From Caenorhabditis elegans (Eukaryota > Nematoda > Chromadorea > Rhabditida > Rhabditidae), in assembly GCF_000002985.6 (NCBI RefSeq), contig NC_003279.8, positions 1,302,001-1,366,000 on the forward strand: DNA of 64,000 bases. The letters are read 5' to 3'. The notes beneath the pieces are model-generated. The model was not told the origin of the DNA and ran no database searches. It saw only the letters and a program-made list of their open reading frames with translations. Positions 33,395 through 43,995 of the stretch are shown in pieces. The stretch's first letter is position 1. The number at the start of each line of letters is the position of its first letter. The translations under genes and the position numbers were made by a program.

Positions 33395-34756
33395 ATGAGC
33401 CTTAACACGTCTACGATGGCTCCGATGGGAAAAACAACAAAAATGTGGCAATGGTACCACGTTGAGCTGAATGACGTCATTTTGTTCGAGAATTGGAAGG
33501 TGCAGGACATGACGAGTAAGTCGCAGCGAAATTTCCGCGAATCGAAATCTTCCGAATTTTCCATTCCATAGTCGTGAGGCGTGTCACTAATCCATTGGTG
33601 GTCTCACGGGGTTCTGACCTTCCTCATTTTGAATTTTTCGCGCTCCATTGACAATCGCTCGCCAGAAAGTCGTGTACTCCACACGGACAAATACATTTAG
33701 TTTTACAACTAAAATTGAGCCGCGACGAGACACGCAACGTGCCGTAAATCTACCCCAGATATGGCCGAGCCAAAATGGCCTAGTTCGGAAAACTCTTCCA
33801 TTTCAATTTATGAGAGAAGTCAGAAATCCCTATGGCCTAGAAATTAAAAAAAAACTTTTGCAACAAAAATTGAAGAAAATATTTTAAAGTTTGGCCGCAG
33901 ACTTGAAAAACCTAGGCCAGCTCCACGAAAACCTACATCGGGGATTCGGAAACGTGGATTTTTTCAAAGTTTTTGCCCTAACCCCTAATTTTCAGCGATG
34001 ATTTGGAGCTGCTTCGTCGTCGGATTCGCTGGATTTTTACTAGAATTTTTGAAATATTCGAAATGGGCGGCCTCAATGCAAATGCGCCCCGCCGGTGACG
34101 TAGATCGGAGAACCAAGTACGGTGGATGTGTAGTTCCTAGTGAAAACCGGAAGAAATTGTGATTTTTCCGCCGGCGGAAGAGATCAATCGATTTATCGAT
34201 TTTTACAGATTTTGGGCGAGGCACGTTGTTCAAGCAATGTATCATTTTTGGCAAACACTTCTGGCATTCATTTTAATGAACATTTATATGACTTTTAATG
34301 TGAGATTTTTGAGTTTCGCTGCCATTGCAAGTGCGCTCTACTGATGATTTGCGCTTAGATGTTGTAAACGCGCTCTAATGAAATTAAAAATCAATTTTTT
34401 TTATATTCACGCATTTCTGGCTTCCCTCATAAATTGAAATGGAAGAGTTTTTGTCGAACTAGGCCATTTTGGCTCGCTCATATCTGGGTTAGATTTACGG
34501 CGCGTTGCGTGTCGCGTCGCGGCTCGTTTTTAGTTGTGAAACTAAATGTATTTGTCCGTGTGGAGTCGAAAAATCGACAATTTTTTTCATTGAAAATTAA
34601 AACTTCACAGCAAATGAGCCCTACTGCCAAACGGCGACCACGGACTAGTTTTTTCTCGGCCACCAATTTTTTTCTATTAAATTTCAGGTTTATATATGCC
34701 TCTCTCTATGCCTCGGACTAACAATCGGCTATTTTTTCTTCGGATCTCGGCTTTGA
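33395..34756 (+). CDS. Ctr-family copper transporter A, 147 aa
   Basis: Trimeric plasma-membrane or vesicular Cu(I) channel of the Ctr family (family knowledge). Exons 33395-33515, 33996-34158, 34209-34299, 34688-34756 join in phase. The short Met-containing N-terminus (residues 1-17) leads to MWQWYHVELNDVILFENWKV, typical of the segment before TM1. TM1 is MIWSCFVVGFAGFLLEFLKY. The TM2 metal motif Met-x3-Met is in LMNIYMTFNV, and the TM3 packing motif Gly-x3-Gly is in GLTIGYFFFG. ACAG and AGCAG acceptors are clear. A truncated CACGG element lies in intron 3. The stop is only 264 bp before the next Ctr ATG, so co-transcription is possible. No GTAAGT-free alternative end fits better. Confidence 0.85.
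33605..33830 (-). repeat. CACGG-ended dispersed element, copy d
   Basis: Minus-strand copy in intron 1 of Ctr gene A, from CACGGGGTTCTGACCTTCC to GTCAGAAATCCC. Confidence 0.8.
34408..34567 (+). repeat. CACGG-ended dispersed element, copy e (3' truncated)
   Basis: Copy in intron 3 of Ctr gene A, from CACGCATTTCTGGCTTCCC. It stops at TTGTCCGTGTGGAGT, so the last 80 bp or so of the unit are missing. Confidence 0.75.
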
Positions 34757-35019
34757 ATCGATCGATAATGTTTATATAATTTTTGTTTTTCTGTGTTTTC
34801 TCAAACCGTTTCTTTCTCTCTAATTTCTTTATCAACCGCCTTCCGCTGATAAACACATTATTCTCACACATGCATTCACTTTCAGTACTATATTTTTTTT
34901 CCTTTCTTTTTTGAGTATACTTTTTGCAAACGCGCTCCAATGAACTTTTCTCTGAAAGTCAATAATTTGTCAACGGAGCGCGTTTTCGCCACGATAAATT
35001 TTAAAATTTCCAGAAAAAA

Positions 35020-36120
35020 ATGAAAATATCCGGACCGCCTTTCATGCATATGTGGTTTCACACGAAAACCCAGGATACGGTACTTTTCAAGACGTGGAAT
35101 GTGACCGACACGCCCAGTAAGTCGGGATTTTAAAAATTATCGATTTTTTGAGAAATTTCAAAATTCAAAATATAACAATTATCGATTTTACGATAAACCA
35201 AACAAGTTATTGATTTTTTTTTCCAACTTTTCCGATTAAATTTTGAATTTCCAGCCATGGTTTGGGTTTGCTGTATAATTGTGGTAGCTGGAATTCTTCT
35301 GGAACTTATCAAGTTCTTACGGTGGAAAATCGAAAAATGGCACAAAAATCGAGATGAGTTAGTAAGCCGGAGGTGAGTTAATCATACAAAATCAAAAAAA
35401 AAATCGATGGCCGAGTTTTCTCCTTTCGCGGCCGCGCGTCAAAAAAGGTCACTGTGCTCAAGGATTTCTGGCTTCCCTCATAAATTGAAATGGAAGAGTT
35501 TGCCAAACTAGGATAGGCCATATCTGGGGTAGATTTACGGCGCGTTGCGTGTCGCGTCGCGGCTCGATTTCAGTTGTAAAACTAAATGTATTTGTCCGTG
35601 TGGAGTACACGACTTTGCCACGCGTTGTCCGGCGGGCGATTGCCAATGGAGCGCAAAAAATTTAATGAGGAAGGCAAGAACCCCGTGATGGTTTTCTCCA
35701 AAAAAAAATCAATAAAATCCGGGAAAATTGATAAATTCCAGTAATTTTAATTGAAAAATTCTTTTTTGCGATTTGGGGGCTTTAATAGAATGAAAATCGA
35801 TAGATTATCGATTTTTTCGAAAAAAAATCGACGGCCGAATTTTTTTTCCGCGGCCGCGCGCCTAAAAGCTTGATTGACATTGATAATATCGATTTTTCTC
35901 CAAAAACGAAATTTCCAATAAAATTTTCAATTTCAGCTACATTTCCCGACTCTTCTCACCAATTCACATCGGTCAAACGATACTTTTCATGGTGCAACTG
36001 AGTTTCAGCTATATTCTCATGCTGCTTTTCATGACATTCTCGGTTTGGCTCGGAATCGCCGTTGTTGTCGGACTTGGCATCGGTTATCTCGCTTTCGGCG
36101 CGAGAATGGAACAATCTTGA
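35020..36120 (+). CDS. Ctr-family copper transporter B, 132 aa
   Basis: Second of three tandem Ctr genes. Exons 35020-35116, 35255-35372, 35937-36120. The N-terminus is very short and His/Met-bearing (FMHMWFHTKTQDTVLFKTW). TM1 is MVWVCCIIVVAGILLELIKF. TM2 carries Met-x3-Met in ILMLLFMTFSV, and TM3 carries Gly-x3-Gly in GLGIGYLAFG. A basic loop (WKIEKWHKNRDELVSR) separates TM1 and TM2. It ends ARMEQS with no Cys/His tail, unlike human CTR1. The ATG lies 7 bp after a TTTCCAG acceptor that fits trans-splicing. Intron 2 holds a CACGG element. Immediately after the stop is a GC-rich dyad (36126-36176), then AATAAAG at about 36199. Confidence 0.88.
35458..35688 (+). repeat. CACGG-ended dispersed element, copy f
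   Basis: Copy in intron 2 of Ctr gene B, from AAGGATTTCTGGCTTCCC to AACCCCGTG, with a short deletion in the TTGCCAAACTAGGATAGGCC part. Confidence 0.8.
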
Positions 36121-36125
36121 GCGGC

Positions 36126-36176
36126 GGCAAGCGCGCTCTATTGCTAAGTTTGGTAATTAGCGATGGAGCGCGCTTG
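36126..36176 (+). terminator. GC-rich dyad at the 3' end of Ctr gene B
   Basis: GCAAGCGCGCTCTATTGCTAA and TTAGCGATGGAGCGCGCTTGC flank a short GTTTGGTAA-like loop, six bases after the stop codon. The RNA would form a stem of about 21 bp with two wobble or mismatch positions just before the polyadenylation signal. A processing or termination role is inference. Confidence 0.4.
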
Positions 36177-36459
36177 CTGATTGAGTTTAATTTAATTAAT
36201 AAAGATATTTTTATTGATTAATGATTATTTTTTCTCAAAACAAAAAAACCGAACACAGCCGGTGAAATTTTTAATTTTTATTTTCTTTTTAATTTTTTCA
36301 TATTTCTTTTTCAAAAACTGAACTTTTTTTCAATCGATAAAACCTCTTGATGTACTCCTCGTGGACAAGTTACATTCAAATTTTTCAAAAATTCCTAGTT
36401 TCTGGTAAAAAATGCTGAAATTCTGATCAGTGCAAGCGCGCTCTACGGGCAAACTGGGG

Positions 36460-36692
36460 CTCTGGCCTTCCTTATTGAATTTTTTGCGCTCCATTGACAA
36501 TCACCTGCCGGACAACGCGTGGGAATGTTCGTGTACTCCACACGAACAAATACATCAGTTTTAAAAACGGAAAACGAGCCGCGACGCGACACGCAACGCG
36601 CCGTAAATCTACCCCAGATGGCCGAGCCAAAATGGCCTAGTTCGGCAAAAACTCTTCCATTTTAAATTATGAGGGAAGCCAGAAATCCGTGT
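36460..36692 (-). repeat. CACGG-ended dispersed element, copy g
   Basis: Minus-strand copy between Ctr genes B and C, from GCTCTGGCCTTCC to AGAAATCCGTG. Confidence 0.8.
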
Positions 36693-36806
36693 TACTCGTA
36701 ATTTAACAGGAATCGAGTAAAATATCCGAAAAAATTGGAAAACTATCGATTTAAATATTTTTCCCCAAATTTTCCGCATTTTCAGATATTCCAGTAATCT
36801 GCAGCC

Positions 36807-37710
36807 ATGATGATGGACATGATGCAAATGTATTTCCATTTTCGAATCCAAGAGCCCATCCTTTTCCGTCAGTGGAAGCCCACAGACACCACAGGCTACG
36901 TTTTCTCCTGTATTTCCCTATTTTTCATCGCGTTTTGCCTGGAATTGCTGAAATTCGGAAGGCAAAGAATGACGAGAACTGTGAAGGAAAAATTGGTGAT
37001 TTTTTGTTAAAATTTTATCACGGGGGTTCTGGCCTTCCTCATTGAATTTTTCGCGCTCCATTGACAATCGCCTGCCGGACGGGAAAGTCGTGTACTCCAC
37101 ACGGACAAATCACATTTAGTTTTTCAACTAAAATTGAGCCGCTACGCGCCGCCAGATATGGCCGAGCCAAAATGGCCTAATTCGGCAAAAACTCTTCCAT
37201 TTCAAATTATGAGGGAAGCCAGAAACCCGTGTTTTATTTTTCGGGAATTCCTGAATTCCAAAAAAAAAATTGTAGGCCGTCGATTGCTGTTGCTCAACGC
37301 CTGAAGGCATTTGGGAGATTCCGGAAGAGCCTGAGCCGTCGCCACGTGGCAAACTGGCATCGTTGGCTCCGTGAGTTGGCTTAAAATATTCCAGGATACG
37401 AAATTCCGAAAAAAGGTGATAAATTGCAGATTTACAATGGAATCCATCTCAAGTTGGAGACATTTTGCGTCTTCTTTTCTATTTTTTCTTCAAAATTTTG
37501 TGGATTATTCGTTGATGCTGGTAGCAATGACATATAATTATCCGCTATTTTTCTCGCTTTTAGCAGGTTTTATTTATTTTTTTTTTTTTTTGAATTTTTA
37601 GAAGAAAAGCTTAAAATTCGTAAATTTTAGGCCACGCCATCGGATATTTCTTCGTTGGCCCGTTGATGACGGTTAAGGAGGTCGAAAACACTGGAAATTG
37701 CTGTTCTTAA
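36807..37710 (+). CDS. Ctr-family copper transporter C, 166 aa
   Basis: Third tandem Ctr gene. Exons 36807-36995, 37276-37370, 37430-37566, 37631-37710. The N-terminus MMMDMMQMYFHF is the most Met-rich of the three, as expected for Cu(I) capture. IQEPILFRQWKP leads into TM1 (YVFSCISLFFIAFCLELLKF). The cytosolic loop has VDCCC, a candidate copper-binding or acylation cluster. TM2 has Met-x3-Met in LMLVAMTYNY. TM3 has Gly-x3-Gly in GHAIGYFFVG, and the tail ends GNCCS, recalling the Cys-rich tail of CTR1. A CACGG element lies in intron 1. A 21-nt in-frame stretch at 37395-37415 was not used because the intron before it would be only 24 nt. Confidence 0.9.
37022..37232 (-). repeat. CACGG-ended dispersed element, copy h
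   Basis: Minus-strand copy in intron 1 of Ctr gene C, from CACGGGGGTTCTGGCC to GAAACCCGTG. The GCGTTGCGTGTCGC core is partly deleted. Confidence 0.8.
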
Positions 37711-38702
37711 TTGATTTCATAAATATGTATAAAGCATTAAATTTGAATATATTTTTAATAAAGAAAAATCGATATTCACATTAGAGCGCGCTTGCAATTT
37801 CACGATGAGACCTGACGATACCGCGCGAATTAAATCGATCGCTTTTTGGCCTAAAATGCTCATTAACAATTGTTTTTGTAGTTTTTAGCTTAAAATTATA
37901 TTTTAAAATCCAGTTTGCCTTGTTACATATTGGAAAACGGTATTTTTAGAGTTTTTCCTCAAAAACCAAGCGAAAACCTTGAATTTTGTTCCGAAAACTT
38001 GTTCAAAACATTTTTTTCGTTGAAAACTCAAATAATTCACCAATTTATCTATTTTAGGCCGAAATCTCTTATTTTTTCAGTCCAAAAAGCACCAAATTTG
38101 GTCAAAAACCTGTCCAAAATCTACCGTACCCTCGTGTTGCTCGTGAAATGCGGTGCATTGTGTGCAAACACCGCGGCGTGAACATGCACACTCTGCAACG
38201 CGGGAAATCATTTCGAAAAGGTTTTTAGGCGCGTATTGCCCGATTTTTCGGCTCATTTCGTGTGTTTTCATTTATTTTTGCCTTCTTTCTCCGGTCGCGA
38301 TGCGTTTAATTAAGTTTTGCTTCTAAATTTCGTCAATTTCGCTGAAAAACCACGTAGAAAACTTGATAGGAACTGGATATCCTAAAAAAAAGGATTTCCT
38401 TGAGAAAAATGGGTTTTTTTTCTGAATTTCGCAGTGATATTCTTGAAATTCTCAGCGCAGCGCTCCCCAGACAATCGATATTCCTAATTTTTCAAGCATC
38501 TTGTGGCTCAGCCAGCTGTTCTGTAATTATCGATTTTATTTGTTACAGCGTCTATATAAATACCCTAGAAAGTCATCATTCTGCACTCTTAATACCTTTC
38601 ACTCGTGTGAGTTGCATTCTCCATAGCAACTCTACCTCTCTCCTTCTATCTCTTTTTCTCTTTTCAAATCTAATTTCGTTTCAGAGACTCCCGCTATAAA
38701 CG
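37711..38702 (+). promoter_or_regulatory. Ctr C 3' flank and smo-1 promoter/5'UTR region
   Basis: AATAAAG about 50 bp after the Ctr C stop is its likely polyadenylation signal, followed by TTAGAGCGCGCTTGCAAT, half of the dyad seen after Ctr B. CTATATAAATACCC at 38552-38566 is a good TATA-like element 140 bp before the smo-1 ATG. A pyrimidine tract and TTTCAG (ending 38684) provide an SL1-type acceptor 18 bp before the ATG. Confidence 0.55.
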
Positions 38703-39084
38703 ATGGCCGATGATGCAGCTCAAGCAGGCGACAACGCCGAATACATCAAGATCAAGGTCGTTGGACAGGTAATTTGACTGGAAATTCGCCGCGAATTTGT
38801 TAATAATTCCCAAAAAAATTGCAGGACAGCAACGAAGTGCACTTCCGTGTAAAGTATGGAACCTCTATGGCCAAGCTGAAGAAGTCGTACGCTGACAGAA
38901 CCGGTGTCGCCGTCAACAGTCTTCGGTGAGTTTTGGAAATCCGCGCCAATTCCTATCAACTTTAAATATTTGCAGTTTCCTCTTCGACGGACGTCGCATC
39001 AACGACGATGACACACCGAAGACGCTCGAGATGGAGGACGATGACGTCATCGAGGTCTACCAAGAGCAGCTGGGCGGATTCTAG
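38703..39084 (+). CDS. smo-1: SUMO, SMO-1, 91 aa
   Basis: Small ubiquitin-like modifier, conjugated to lysines of many nuclear and cytosolic targets by the E1/UBC-9 pathway (family knowledge). Exons 38703-38768, 38825-38925, 38976-39084. The N-terminus is short and flexible ([20 protein letters not shown]), followed by the beta-grasp fold with [16 protein letters not shown] and [19 protein letters not shown]. The end is [16 protein letters not shown]: the di-glycine is followed by a single Phe that SUMO proteases remove. The sequence matches C. elegans SMO-1 as I remember it. AATAAA lies at 39235-39240. The gene is convergent with the prolidase gene, whose stop lies 270 bp downstream. Confidence 0.98.
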
Positions 39085-39354
39085 TCCTCTACCTACACTC
39101 TAATCCGAAAACAAACACCCATCCATCCCTTTTCCACTGAGATACTCGGTTTCTCTGTCTCATTTAATCTATTTTCCACATTTCGAATCATATTATACAA
39201 CCAAAAAAGTTTAAAATAACTTATTTATCTTACAAATAAACTCTTCGTTTTCGGAAAATCCCAAATTTTTAAAAATTAAATTTTATTTTACATGAAAAAA
39301 TAACACAGTAATAGTAGTAGGAATGATGATAAATTAGAATCAGTAGACAAAAAA

Positions 39355-42300
39355 TCACTTGGACAAGAAATCAGAGACACGAGATTCGATGACCTTCTCC
39401 GTCCATTCGCCTCCACTAGCCATGAAGTTCTCGATCTCCTCGACGGTTCGTGGAAGATCGCTCAGATTCTCGTTACCAGAAGCACGAATGATGACGTCAT
39501 CCTCGATACGGACGCCGCCTGATCCGCGGTACTTGTCGATTTCGGATTTGACGAGGAATTCGCTCTTTTTCGGGTCGGCGAGCGCCTCGTTGAGCAGGAA
39601 ATCAATGAAATAGCAGCCGGGTTCGATGGTGATTGCCTGGAAGATATCGATTTTTACGTGAAAATTCGGAAAAATTGAGGTTTTCTGGATTTTCCAGCTC
39701 CGCGGGGCTAATTTTTCTACTTTTCGATAAAATTTCGGCATTTTGCATGCTTTAACAGCTCAAAACTCAAAAAATTATCGATTTTTCCGAAAAATTTACT
39801 CCCGTGGGACAGTTTTGACTGAAAAAGTCAGCTTTTCCACAATTTTTACGGTTGCAGAGCTCTGCCGCCTCGATTTTCACGAAAATTATCGATATTTCCG
39901 AAAATTTTAATGCTTTGGAACCATTTTTACTGAAAAAGTCAATTTTTTCCAATTTTAACGGGTTGCAGATCTCTGACACCTGGATTTCTGCGAAAATTAT
40001 CGATTTTTCCGAAAAATTTACTCCCGTGGGACAGTTTTGACTAAAAAAGTCAGCTTTTCCACAATTTTTACGGGTTGCAGGGCTCTGCCAACTCGATTTC
40101 TGCGAAAATTATCGATTTTTCCGAAAATCTACTGTTTTGGGACTGTTTTGACGGGTTGCAGAGCTATTCACCATTCTCTCCATCAGCGTTCTCGTCGTTC
40201 TGAGGCTCTTGAGCCCGGGAAGCGTTGATCTCGGCGTCGCATCACCCATATATCCTCCACAATCGTGCACATCCAACCCGATCAAGTGTCCCAATCCATG
40301 AGGCATGAAGACCGCGCCTACACGTGCCTCCACAGCCTTATCAATGTCGCCGACGATGAGCCCAGCCTGCTTGAGATGCTCCAGAATCACTTTTTCCGAC
40401 AAAATGTGCATATCCGTCCAGCGAACGCCCGGTTTTGCCGCTTTCAAGACGGCAAGATTGGCGGCGAGCACAGCGTTGTACACGATTTTCTGTTTTTCGG
40501 TGAATTTTCCGTTTGACGGGAATGAGGTGGTGATGTCTGATGCGTAGCAGTTGTATTCGGGTCCCATATCGAAAAGGCACATGTCGCCGTCCTTGATGAA
40601 CTTGTCGTTTGGAGCATTCGCGTGGCCGTAGTGAAGCACTGAGCCGTTGCAGCCGGTGGCGGCGATGCAGGTGTAGGCGAGATGTCGGCAGCCTCCGTGG
40701 TAGTAGGATGTGTGACGGAACAGACTCTGGAATTCACGCTTTGGTTATTGAGCATCTCTGTCCCAGTTTAAAGGCACACGATGTTTTTCTGGGGGAGGGG
40801 GGGGGGGGGGGGGGGGGGGGTCTCGCCACGATCTGAGCCAAATTTTTAAGATTTGTTATAATTTAAAGTTTTGTTCACGAGGAGTACACTAGCACGTCGG
40901 TGTCTCAGAGTGTCTCGTTTCGGCTTGATCTACGTTGATCTACAAAAAATGCGGGAGAAAAAGAGACGCGCAGAGTTCTCAACTGATTTTGCATCATGGT
41001 TGGGCAAAAAATTCCCGCATTGCCTGGCATCTGGCACACAAATTTGACCCGCCAGTTTAAAGGCACACGCTGTTTTTCTAGGAAGAGGGGGGTCTCGTCA
41101 CGATCTCAGCCAAATTTTATGTCGATTTGTTACTTTAAACTAGAAAACTTATCACGAAACAGGAAAATATTGATTAATAGTCATTTTCAGCCAAAATTTT
41201 GAAATTTACGATGAAAAAACCGGAATTTTTGGTCATTTTCAGTCAAATATCTCACTTTTGGCAGAAATTTTTTTTTCAACAATTTCACACCAAAAATCTG
41301 GTTATCTGGTTTTTTTAAAGCCATTTTCAGTAAGAAGTCTAAATTTTTTGCACAATTTCGTCGAAAATATAGATTTTTCACATATTTTCAGCCAAAAACG
41401 TCTAATTTACCACCACCAAAACTGGAAAATATTGATTTTTTGGTCACTTTTTATCCAAAAAAAAAAAACATTAATTTTGGTCATTTTTAGCCATTTCACA
41501 CACTTTTTTGTCGAAAATCTACATTTTTCGATCATTTCAAGCAAAAAACCGATTTTTTTTTTGGATTTTTTCAGGCGCTTTTAGTCAAAATTCTTTATAT
41601 TCTGCAAAATAACTCAATTTTTTGCATATTTTCAGCCAAAATCCTCAAATTTACGGTTAGAAGTATAATTTTTTCGAGAAAAACCTCCATTTTCTGGTTA
41701 TTTTAAGCCAAAAATTCCAATTTTTCGAGAAAAAACCCTAAATAATATTTTCATGGTTTTAAGTCAAAAATCTCGATTTTTAAGCAATTTTCAGTGAGAA
41801 ATCTTAATTTTTTGCACAATTTCGTCGAAAATATAGATTTTTTTGGTTATTTTCCTGTTAGAAAAATCGAAATTGTCCCATATTTTCAGCCAAAAACCTC
41901 AAATTTTGGATTTTCTGGTTATTTTTAGCCAAAAATTCCAATTTTTCGCGAAAAAACCCGATATTTTCATGGTTTTAAGTCAAAAACCTCGGTTTTCTGC
42001 ACATTTTCAGTTAAAAAAAACCGATCAATTACCTCCAGCTGATACTCATAGAGCCCTGGCCGCATGTGCTTCATCGCGGCTCGGTGAGCTTCCGACGCGA
42101 TTTTACTAGCATATCTCATCACACCAATCTCCTTCTCCGTCTTGACAACTCTCAGCTCGGCCATTTCCTTGTAGAGAAGCTCCGTGTCAAGCTGGAAATC
42201 TCCACTTCCAGCGAATTTCGGCTCGGCGAGCACATCTCCGGAATCAGTGTTCTCGGCTCTCAGCAAATAAACGTGTTTTGCAGACAATTCCTTCAATTTC

Positions 42301-42692
42301 TCAGCGATCGTCGTGGTTTTATCGTTGAATACCACCTCATCAACCGCATATTTCTCCTTGAAAAACTGCTCATTATTGATTTTTCCATCCCAAATCGCGT
42401 AGCTCGGGTCGAGGCGGGGAGCGAAAAGTGTCGTTTTTCCGCCGGACCTCACGTCAATTGCTCCGTAGAATTCGCTCTCGTTGACACCGAACGTCCAGAA
42501 GAAGTAGGATTCTTGACGGAATGGAAGATCAGCGGCATCTGTGTTGTAGCGATTCTTTTCGACGCCGCCTTGCAGAAGAACTACTGAATTAGCTGGAACC
42601 TTGGATTTAAGCGCGTCGACGAGGCGATGGCGATTTTCCGTGAAAAGGTCGACAGGGACTTTGAATGTTTTCTCGCTGAGCTGGAATGTCAT
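39355..42692 (-). CDS. Xaa-Pro dipeptidase (prolidase, PEPD-type), about 498 aa
   Basis: Mn-dependent cytosolic peptidase of family M24B that splits Xaa-Pro dipeptides, used in collagen and proline turnover (family knowledge). Exons (minus): 42692-42033, 40726-40172, 39636-39355. They join as LYEYQLE|SLFRHTSYYHGG and ERM|AITIEPGCYFIDF in phase. Metal ligands are visible: the two Asp in LFDMGPEYNCYASDIT, His in HGLGHLIGLDVHD, Glu in ITIEPG and Glu in GVRIEDDV. The length is close to human PEPD (493). Intron 1 (1.3 kb) has a 24-G run and AT-rich repeats; intron 2 is four tandem units. A polyadenylation-type AATAAA on this strand lies at 39282-39287. Confidence 0.95.
39765..40171. repeat. Tandem units of about 120 bp in prolidase intron 2
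   Basis: Three to four units with CGAAAATTATCGATTTTTCCG, AAATTTACTCCCGTGGGACAG, TTTTGACTGAAAAAGTCAGC and CAATTTTTACGGGTTGCAGAGC. They fill the intron up to its donor. The units differ slightly, for example CCCGTGGGACAG versus CTTTGGAACCAT. Confidence 0.75.
40791..40820 (+). repeat. Poly-G tract, 24 uninterrupted G
   Basis: Five G, one A, then 24 G (40797-40820), in prolidase intron 1. The tract is C-rich in the prolidase transcript. A second, short copy of the surrounding sequence (TTTAAAGGCACACGCTGTTTTTCTAG) at 41055-41100 has only a GAGGGGGG remnant, so the surrounding unit is duplicated and the tract length varies. Confidence 0.95.
40892..41035 (+). repeat. CACGTG-ended dispersed element, copy 11 (partial)
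   Basis: Starts CACGTCGGTGTCTCAGAGTG and carries ATGCGGGAGAAAAAGAGACGC. The AACGTGCTGACGT part is missing and it ends in GGCAAAAAATTCCCGCATTGCC without the normal right end. It lies in prolidase intron 1. Confidence 0.65.
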
Positions 42693-42789
42693 CTGTAAAA
42701 TTGGATTTGAATTGTTTGGTTTTATTAATTATTACTTGCAAAAAATTCAAAAAAAAAACGATTTTTGGACTTAAAACAAAATTGCGAAG

Positions 42790-42955
42790 GGTCGGAGCGT
42801 CCCATCTCGGCTTGATCTACGAAAAATGCGGCAATATTTTTCCAGAAAAATTGTGACGTCAGCACACGTTCTTAACCATGCGAAATCAGATGAGATGCCT
42901 GCGTCTTTTCTCCCGCACTTTTCGAAGATCAACGCAAAATGGGACTCATTTTGGT
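42790..42955 (-). repeat. CACGTG-ended dispersed element, copy 12 (ends lost)
   Basis: GCGTCCCATCTCGGCTTGATC, GTGACGTCAGCACACGTTC, ATGCGAAATCAGATGAG and CTTTTCTCCCGCACTTTTCG. It runs head-on into copy 13. Confidence 0.6.
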
Positions 42956-43112
42956 TTGATCTACGTAGTTCTACAAAAAATGCGGGAGATCTTAGACTGA
43001 TTTTGCATGATTAGGAACGTGCTGACGTCACATTTTTTTCTGGGCGGCGAAAAATTCCCGCATTTTTTGTAGATCAAACCGTAATGGGACAGCCCCTGGC
43101 ACCACGTGTAGT
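42945..43112 (+). repeat. CACGTG-ended dispersed element, copy 13
   Basis: GGGACTCATTTTGGTTTGATC to CCCTGGCACCACGTG, with GCTGACGTCAC and TTTTTGTAGATCAAACCG. Confidence 0.75.
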
Positions 43113-43194
43113 AGGCTTGGGTCTCGACACGATCGAAAATTTTTGCACAATTCAATTTCGCAGTAAAACTTTTTGAAAAAAGCAATTCAAAAAT

Positions 43195-43995
43195 ATCGAA
43201 TATTAGATTTTATTCAAGAATCAAGAACTCGATAATGCGACTTAAAATTCAAAAATTCCAAGTTTTCTACAATATTCCGATCCAAAAAAATCGATTTCAC
43301 TAGAAAATCGATTTTTTTTTTGCTCGGAAATCCACTAAGCCAAAAAATTAACAGTATTATTGCAAAAATCGATAGAAAACGATTTTTTTCCAACAAAATT
43401 GAAGTTTCTTTTAAAAAAAAGATGTTTTATACAATCACTTCTCAAAATATTGTTTATTTTTTGGTTTTCTGAGCGAAAAATTGAAAAATTCAATTTTCCC
43501 GTGCACCTCAATCAAATTACGCAGAAATATTACCCAGACGCAAAATTTTGCGATTTTCGTGCCAAAAACTACGGTATCCGGTCTCGACACGACAAATTTT
43601 TGTTAAATACGAAGAGGTGTGTGCGCTTTTAAAGATTACTGTAGTTATTGCAAAATAGACAAAAGTTTCAAAGTACAGTAATCTTTAAAGACGCACACAC
43701 TTTAGCATTTAACAAAAATATTCGTCGCGTCGAGACCGGATTCAGTAGTTCTTAGCGCAAATATCGCAAATCTTTGCGCCTGGGTAATATTTCTGCAATA
43801 TTTTTAGAAATTTTAATTTTTTGGACAAAAAAAATTATTTTTCTATCGATTTTTGCAATAATGCCGTTAATTTTTTAGTTTTAGTAGATTTCCGAGCAAA
43901 AAAAAATCGATTTTCTATTGAAATCGATTTTTTTGGACCGGAATATTGTAAAAAACTTGGAATTTTTGAATTTTAAGTTGCAATATCGATTTTTT
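43195..43995. repeat. Foldback (inverted repeat), about 0.8 kb
   Basis: The left arm begins ATATCGAATATTAG..ACTTAAAATTCAAAAATTCC; the right arm ends GGAATTTTTGAATTTTAAGT..GCAATATCGAT. The centre (about 43600-43700) pairs GTGTGTGCGCTTTTAAAGATT with CTTTAAAGACGCACACAC. Arms pair with frequent small differences. A palindromic element, no coding. Confidence 0.75.

Noticed and set aside
37395..37415. 21-nt micro-exon in Ctr gene C
   Set aside because: It would need a 24-nt intron, below the practical minimum. Direct splicing of 37370 to 37430 keeps the frame.
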